A stretch of 19,773 nt of DNA from Pseudomonadota bacterium (lineage in GTDB: Bacteria > Pseudomonadota > Alphaproteobacteria > Rhizobiales > Beijerinckiaceae), in assembly GCA_023426505.1 (NCBI GenBank), contig JAFAAP010000152.1, positions 1-19,773 of the forward strand, read 5' to 3'. This document shows positions 15,475-19,773 of the stretch, in pieces (position 1 is the first letter of the stretch; the number at the start of each line of letters is the position of its first letter). The notes beneath the pieces are model-generated. The model worked only from the letters and a program-made list of their open reading frames with translations. It was not told the origin of the DNA and made no database searches. Made by a program: the position numbers and the translations under genes.

Positions 15475-17265
15475 ATGCGGCGGATCGAGGACTACGCCCT
15501 GATCGGCGATTGCGAGACGGCGGCGCTCGTTGCAAGGGACGGCTCGGTCGACTGGCTGTGCTGGCCCCGGTTCGACTCGGAGGCGTGCTTTGCGGCCCTG
15601 CTCGGCACGCCCGAACACGGACGCTGGGTCATCGCGCCATCCTGCGCCGTCAGCCAAGTCGAGCGGCGGTACCGGGATTCCACCCTCATCCTGGAGACGG
15701 CATTCGAAACGGATTGGGGCTCCGTCACGCTCGTCGACTTCATGCCCGTCCGGGGATCCCGATCGGATCTCGTTCGCATCGTTACTTGCGAGAAGGGCGA
15801 AGTGTCGATGAAGGCCGAGTTCGCCCTCCGCTTCGACTACGGCCGGCTCCTGCCCTGGTTCGAGCGGCACGACGAGCGGTGCTGGCAGGCCGTTGCTGGG
15901 CCGCATTCGGCCGTTCTCCGGACGGCCGTTCCGTTTGCCGGGAACCAACACCGTATCGGCGCCGAATTCACCATCCGGGAGGGCGAACGCATTCCGTTCG
16001 TGCTCACCTACCGCGCCTCGCACCTGCCGCTTCCCGAGCCGGTCGATGCCGAGGCGGCCCTGAGCCGGACCGAGGAGTGGTGGCGCAACTGGATGAGCCA
16101 GTGCTCATATCGGGGACATTGGGCCGAGGCGGTCGGGCGCTCCCTCATCACGATCAAGGCCATGACGTACCGCCCGACGGGAGGAATCGTCGCCGCCCCA
16201 ACGACGTCTCTCCCCGAACGGCAGGGCGGGAGGCGGAACTGGGACTACCGCTACTGCTGGCTGCGGGACGCCACGTTCATGGTGGCCTGCCTGCTCAAGG
16301 CCGGCTTCCATGACGAGGCTCGCCACTGGCGCGACTGGCTGCTGCGTGCGATTGCCGGCATGCCCTCGCAGCTCCAGCCCATCTACGGGGTCGCCGGAGA
16401 GCGCCGCCTGAACGAGTGGGAGGCATCCTGGCTGCCCGGCTTCGACGGCGCCAAGCCGGTCCGGATCGGCAATGGGGCGTTCACGCAGTTCCAGCTTGAT
16501 GTTTTTGGCGAGGTGATGAATGCGCTGCACCTCGCGAGGCAGGCCGATCTCGGCCCGAGCGAGGCGAGCTGGGATCTGCAGAGGGCGCTCCTCGATCATC
16601 TTAGCGAAGTCTGGACTGAGCCGGATGAAGGGATCTGGGAAGTGCGAGCAGAGCGCCAGCACTTCGTCCACTCGAAGGTCATGGCCTGGGTCGGACTCGA
16701 TCGTGCGGTTCAGGCGGCCGAGAGGTTCGGGCTCGAGGGCCCGGTCGAGCAATGGAAGGCGCTGCGTGACAGGATCCACGCCGAGGTCTGCGAGCGCGGC
16801 TTCGATCGCCGGAGAGGGACGTTCGTGCAGGCGTTCGGCTCGGAGCATCTGGACGCGAGCGCGCTCATCATTCCGATTGTGGGCTTTCTGCCCGCGACAG
16901 ATCCGAGAATGACGGGCACGGTCGCGGCCATCGAGCATGAACTTACGCGGGACTGCTTCGTCACCCGGTACGACACAAGCAAGACAGATGACGGATTGCC
17001 ACCCGGGGAGGGTGCTTTTCTCGTCTGCGGCTTCTGGCTTGCCGAAAACTATTCTCTGCAGGGGCGACACGACGAGGCGCGGGGATTGTTCGAGCGTCTC
17101 CTCACGTTGCGTAACGATGTCGGTCTTCTGGCCGAGGAATATGACCCGCATGCCAAGACATTCCTGGGAAACTTCCCACAGGCGCTGCCCCACCTCGCAT
17201 TGGTCAACACAGCTCACAGGCTCTCATGCGAGCCTCAATCGATGCGCGCAAGCCTCAATCCCTAA
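15475..17265 (+). CDS. GH15 family glucoamylase/trehalase-like glycoside hydrolase
   Basis: This 596-aa protein has the bacterial GH15 layout: an N-terminal beta-sandwich domain beginning RIEDYALIGDCETAALV with SVDWLCWPRFDS (24-35), then an (alpha/alpha)6 barrel from about residue 215. The barrel holds NWDYRYCWLRDA (255-266), the likely general acid in EPDEGIWE (382-389), and the likely base in AEEYDP (553-558). There is no signal peptide, so it acts on cytoplasmic alpha-glucan, maltodextrin or trehalose. Glucoamylase and GH15 trehalase cannot be told apart by these motifs. The start codon has only a distant AGGAAGG (about 17 bases upstream), but the N-terminus matches the family start. It is the last gene of the operon and is followed by a strong hairpin at 17393. 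Confidence 0.9.
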   Translation: MRRIEDYALIGDCETAALVARDGSVDWLCWPRFDSEACFAALLGTPEHGRWVIAPSCAVSQVERRYRDSTLILETAFETDWGSVTLVDFMPVRGSRSDLVRIVTCEKGEVSMKAEFALRFDYGRLLPWFERHDERCWQAVAGPHSAVLRTAVPFAGNQHRIGAEFTIREGERIPFVLTYRASHLPLPEPVDAEAALSRTEEWWRNWMSQCSYRGHWAEAVGRSLITIKAMTYRPTGGIVAAPTTSLPERQGGRRNWDYRYCWLRDATFMVACLLKAGFHDEARHWRDWLLRAIAGMPSQLQPIYGVAGERRLNEWEASWLPGFDGAKPVRIGNGAFTQFQLDVFGEVMNALHLARQADLGPSEASWDLQRALLDHLSEVWTEPDEGIWEVRAERQHFVHSKVMAWVGLDRAVQAAERFGLEGPVEQWKALRDRIHAEVCERGFDRRRGTFVQAFGSEHLDASALIIPIVGFLPATDPRMTGTVAAIEHELTRDCFVTRYDTSKTDDGLPPGEGAFLVCGFWLAENYSLQGRHDEARGLFERLLTLRNDVGLLAEEYDPHAKTFLGNFPQALPHLALVNTAHRLSCEPQSMRASLNP

Positions 17266-17392
17266 GCGACCGGCGGGAGCCCCGGTGATCTGGCGAGCGG
17301 GTGGAACGGTCTGGAAGGCGCACAGAGATGCAGCGGCACCGGCGGCGAGGGACTCACCATCCTCCCATAGTGACGATGCCGGCGGAGTGCTC

Positions 17393-17420
17393 CCCAGCGG
17401 CAGCGATAGCTGCCGCTGGG
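17393..17420. terminator. Perfect 12-bp hairpin, probable bidirectional terminator
   Basis: CCCAGCGGCAGC (17393-17404) and GCTGCCGCTGGG (17409-17420) pair perfectly around a GATA loop. It lies in the 241-base gap between the convergent GH15 and YihY genes. The following bases on the plus strand are CTTAATCC rather than a T-run, so termination is inferred from stem strength and position. The rest of this gap shows no gene. Confidence 0.6.
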
Positions 17421-17506
17421 CTTAATCCACTGTATTGGGGTGGCGATCCGACCCGTCCCGTCCTCCATCATTCGCCAAGCCCGGCGGGATGCTGCAGTCA
17501 GAGACA

Positions 17507-18382
17507 TCACCGTTGCGCGGCCTCATGGCGGCGCAGGTCGTCCTTCAGCCGGCTGCGGCCGCGGTGCCCATCGGAGTGTTGGAGGTTCGCGTCGACCTCC
17601 GCGCCCGTGAGCACCGCCAGGGCTGTCAGGTAGAACCAGAGCAGCGCCACGATTACTGAGCCGAGGGAGCCGTAGAACTGGCCAAACGAGCCCGCGTGAC
17701 TGACGTAAAGGCTGAACCCGAGTGAAACGATCATCCACAAGATGGTGGCGGTGATGCTGCCCCAGGTGACCGGCCTCCAGTACCGGCGGTCCCGGCTTGG
17801 GCCGAAGCTGAAGAGCGTGCCGACCCCGACCAGAAAGGCTGCTCCGAGCAACGGCCACCGGAGATAACCAACGTGGCCAAGACCCGAGTCTGGAAGGGCC
17901 GCAGTGAGAAGTGGTACAAGGGCGAGGGCCATGAGGGCCACAAGTATGAACACGATGCCGCCCACGGCGATGCCGAAGGCCGCAAGCGCGCGCCGTATGC
18001 GGCTGCGCTTCTCCGTCTCGTCGAACACGATGTTGAGCGCCGAGATGATGCCGCTCGCCGCCCGCTGCGCCGTCCAGAGAATGAGGATCAGGTTGAGCGC
18101 CAGCCCCAGCCCAAGTCCCAAGCCCTGCGCAACGCTCGTGACGAACTGGCGCGCCAGCCCGACCGCTTCGGGCGGCAGCAAGCCTGTCATGGTGTCCAGG
18201 CCCCGTTCCAGCACCTGCGGGTCGGCCACCAGCTGCCAGACGGCCGCAACGGCGGCCAGCGTGGGCAGGACCGCCAGCATGGCGTGGAAGGCCAGCCCGG
18301 AGGCGACCATCAGGACGTGATCACTGAAGACCTCGCTCTTCAGGTCGCGGGCCGTTCCAGCCAACTTGCCCCACTGCCACAC
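17507..18382 (-). CDS. YihY/BrkB family inner-membrane protein
   Basis: This 291-aa protein has six hydrophobic segments (about 24-52, 90-108, 134-160, 172-196, 206-228, 240-262), as in the YihY/virulence-factor BrkB (formerly ribonuclease BN) family. Family landmarks are ASGLAFHAMLAVLPTLAA near the N-terminus, ILWTAQRAASGIISALN at about 101-117, RYWRPVTWGSITATILW, and GSFGQFYGSLGSVIVALLWFY. The old RNase BN label is not supported for this family; its role is unresolved (envelope function or transport has been suggested). The GTG at 18382 is chosen because GGGAGG lies four bases upstream and the homologous part begins just after it; the longer open frame upstream to 18610 has no family-like sequence. 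An alternative GTG at 18403 cannot be ruled out. It has a basic C-terminal tail. Confidence 0.85.
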   Translation of the reverse strand: MWQWGKLAGTARDLKSEVFSDHVLMVASGLAFHAMLAVLPTLAAVAAVWQLVADPQVLERGLDTMTGLLPPEAVGLARQFVTSVAQGLGLGLGLALNLILILWTAQRAASGIISALNIVFDETEKRSRIRRALAAFGIAVGGIVFILVALMALALVPLLTAALPDSGLGHVGYLRWPLLGAAFLVGVGTLFSFGPSRDRRYWRPVTWGSITATILWMIVSLGFSLYVSHAGSFGQFYGSLGSVIVALLWFYLTALAVLTGAEVDANLQHSDGHRGRSRLKDDLRRHEAAQR

Positions 18383-18709
18383 GTCACCTCCCGCGGCGAC
18401 CACCCTAATCCATTGATAATGTCCACGGACAGCTTGTGGGTTCAGGCGGAAGGCGCTTCTGTACGACCCTGTACCGGAAATCGGCGATGGCACCCTCAGC
18501 CAACCCCTCACAGCTTGGAACCGCCTTCGCGGGGGATGATTACGCTTGTCGATCTCATCCGGGACCAGCCGGAGCTCACGGCCGACGGGGTCTTGGGTGT
18601 TGTCGCACACTGAGCGGGCTGGTGTGCCAGGCGGAGCTGATCCAGATCAAAGCCACCGCTCAGCCTGAGGTCCCTTGTCGGGCGTCAGTCCCGGAATGTG
18701 AGGCCCAAG
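18383..18709. other. Divergent intergenic stretch
   Basis: These 327 bases separate the leftward YihY gene from the rightward DUF6894-like gene and should hold both promoters. I saw no clear sigma-70 pair or palindromic operator. A 25-codon frame starting ATGATTACG at about 18535 and ending at a TGA near 18613 reads MITLVDLIRDQPELTADG and onward after a GGGGG run; it is too short and unsupported to call a gene. Confidence 0.4.
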
Positions 18710-18922
18710 ATGCCGAAGTTCTTCTTCAACATCAGGTTCGCAGGTGAGTTCATCCCGGACCGGTTCGGCCGAGAATTACCAAGCCTTACCGCAGCGCGAG
18801 ATCATGCTTCGGACGTGGCCCGCCACCTTCTGACTACCTATGGCCAGCATTGGCGGAAGGCCGAACTTCACATCATGCAGGACAGGCAGGAGGTCGCAAT
18901 GCTGCGTTTGTCGGACCTGTGA
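18710..18922 (+). CDS. DUF6894-like small protein
   Basis: This 70-aa protein starts MPKFFFNIR and continues FIPDRFGRELPSLTAARDHA, the pattern of the small DUF6894 proteins (PRYFFDIxDG, D-x-G-x-ELPDLEAAR-x-EA) that are abundant and multi-copy in Hyphomicrobiales. The ATG at 18710 is taken because GAGG lies six bases upstream; a GTG four codons earlier would add residues not seen in the family. Function is unknown. It appears to be a single-gene transcript. Six bases after its stop, TCGTGG (18928-18933) and CCACGA (18942-18947) form a 6-bp stem with an eight-base loop, a possible weak terminator. Confidence 0.8.
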   Translation: MPKFFFNIRFAGEFIPDRFGRELPSLTAARDHASDVARHLLTTYGQHWRKAELHIMQDRQEVAMLRLSDL

Positions 18923-19534
18923 CACCCTCGTGGTTGTCGCCCCACGACTGAGCCGTCCGGTTCATCGCATCCGGTTCGCCACCGTACGAACTGCTGCCGA
19001 TCCGGCATGGGGCGAGGAAACTCGACACCCGTCACTAGGTCCGACGTGGTGGACACCTGACCAGGGATGATACCGATGAGGCGACAAACGAGAGCACGAC
19101 ACTGGGTTCTACGGGAACTCGAGCGGATGGATCAGCGAGACAGCAACACCAGTCGCGGATCGCACGAACAGGATTCGCCGGGACAGAGGGACGATTCGAT
19201 GTGATGCCGTTGTCCCAAAGGGAAGCCCCCGTCCGGTGCGATATCAGACCGAGAATGCCGGACGTGATCCGGTCCACCGAAGGAGGAGTTAGCCAGATCA
19301 GAACAGCGTTCACGGACCGGAGTTACCGCCAACGACGGACGTCTCCGCATCGGCGCGGTACTTGTGACCCCAAAATTCGACTCGCATGGGTGACCGTTCT
19401 TCCGACAAGCCAAGTCGCTGTGCGTTTATCGCTTCTCAGATTGTGTCAGGAATTATGCTTGCACACCGACAGAGGGTCACGCACTGCGCCGGTTCGCAGT
19501 CGGCGTTCAAAGCCGGCAGTAGGTCCGCGACAGC
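18923..19534. other. Gene-poor stretch with one possible micro-ORF
   Basis: In about 610 bases I see no convincing gene. Several open frames on both strands overlap each other, lack ribosome sites and have Arg/Ser/Pro-rich translations typical of noncoding GC-rich DNA. The best small candidate is a 42-codon frame at 19076-19204 (plus), starting MRRQTRARHWVLRELERMDQ with AGGGA about nine bases upstream and ending with a very charged, polar tail; its support is weak. No repeats, RNA genes or mobile-element ends were recognised. Confidence 0.4.
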
Positions 19535-19773
19535 TTGACTAAGGCGGGCTTCACTAAGGTCCAGACCCTGGATGCCACCTACCTCGCAACTGGAAAGACT
19601 CAGAACGGCGACATGATCACTATGACGATCCCAACGCCAAACCCGGGGAAACCGTTTCACCGAGTCCGGTGGTCAGACGAGTATGGGGCAGAGAGGATCG
19701 GCCACGAAACCGCAACGTGGCCAGCGGCGGTGTTGGCGGATCATCGCAAACACCGCTCACGCTCACCCATAGC
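19535..19773 (+). CDS. Possible 3'-truncated gene running off the right edge
   Basis: From a TTG at 19535 the frame stays open for 79 codons to the end of the window, with an in-frame TAG upstream at 19520. The translation contains TKVQTLDATYLATGKTQNGD, then RVRWSDEYGAERIGHETATW, which is more protein-like than the neighbouring frames. No ATG occurs before 19612 and no good ribosome site is visible, so the start is uncertain. No family is recognised. It may be a chance frame; the sequence beyond the window would decide. Confidence 0.3.
   Translation, partial: MTKAGFTKVQTLDATYLATGKTQNGDMITMTIPTPNPGKPFHRVRWSDEYGAERIGHETATWPAAVLADHRKHRSRSPI

Noticed and set aside
16105..17217. Minus-strand ORF (370 codons) opposite the GH15 gene
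   Set aside because: Antisense shadow; the catalytic motifs are on the plus strand.
17873..18613. Plus-strand ORF (246 codons) opposite YihY/BrkB
   Set aside because: The minus strand encodes a clear six-helix family protein; the plus translation is Arg/Gln-rich and featureless.

Overview
The window looks like chromosomal DNA of a GC-rich alphaproteobacterium, probably of the order Hyphomicrobiales (Rhizobiales; for example a Microvirga, Methylobacterium or Bradyrhizobium relative). This rests on the high GC content with G/C-rich third codon positions, strong AGGAGG-type ribosome sites, and the mix of families (DUF6894-like protein, rhodopsin-transducer-like protein, BrkB/YihY, PPC-domain protein). 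The taxonomic call is inference. No rRNA, tRNA, CRISPR array or insertion sequence was recognised.

Region 1 (about 200-6150) is a membrane-bound formate dehydrogenase locus laid out as a divergon. Leftwards run an 84-aa unknown protein, a four-cluster ferredoxin-like subunit with a C-terminal membrane anchor, and an NrfD-type quinone-interacting membrane subunit, joined by GTGA-type and 8-base overlaps. Rightwards run the catalytic molybdopterin subunit and an overlapping 109-aa unknown protein. The catalytic subunit is a selenoprotein: a TGA at 3203-3205 interrupts what would otherwise look like two ORFs, sits exactly at the FdnG/FdoG selenocysteine, and is followed by a SECIS hairpin with the bulged U, loop G and loop U at the same positions as in E. 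coli fdhF. The subunit has no Tat signal, so the active site is probably cytoplasmic.

Region 2 (about 6130-8150) is gene-poor. It holds a PPC/DUF296 protein and two small unknown ORFs, all leftward.

Region 3 (8149-17265) has a leftward Crp/Fnr-family regulator divergent from a tight five-gene rightward operon: a PoxB-like thiamine-pyrophosphate enzyme, an FMN-dependent L-2-hydroxyacid (lactate-type) dehydrogenase/oxidase, a 997-aa FAD/Fe-S/CCG D-2-hydroxyacid dehydrogenase, a homologue of Anabaena sensory rhodopsin transducer (no rhodopsin in the window), and a GH15 glucoamylase/trehalase-like hydrolase. Together these suggest glucan or trehalose mobilisation plus oxidation of pyruvate and both lactate isomers into the respiratory chain. 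The formate dehydrogenase next door would be a further low-potential electron input. The operon likely ends at a perfect 12-bp hairpin at 17393-17420.

Region 4 (17507-19773) holds a leftward YihY/BrkB membrane protein, a rightward DUF6894-like small protein, about 600 bases with no convincing gene, and a possible gene running off the right edge.
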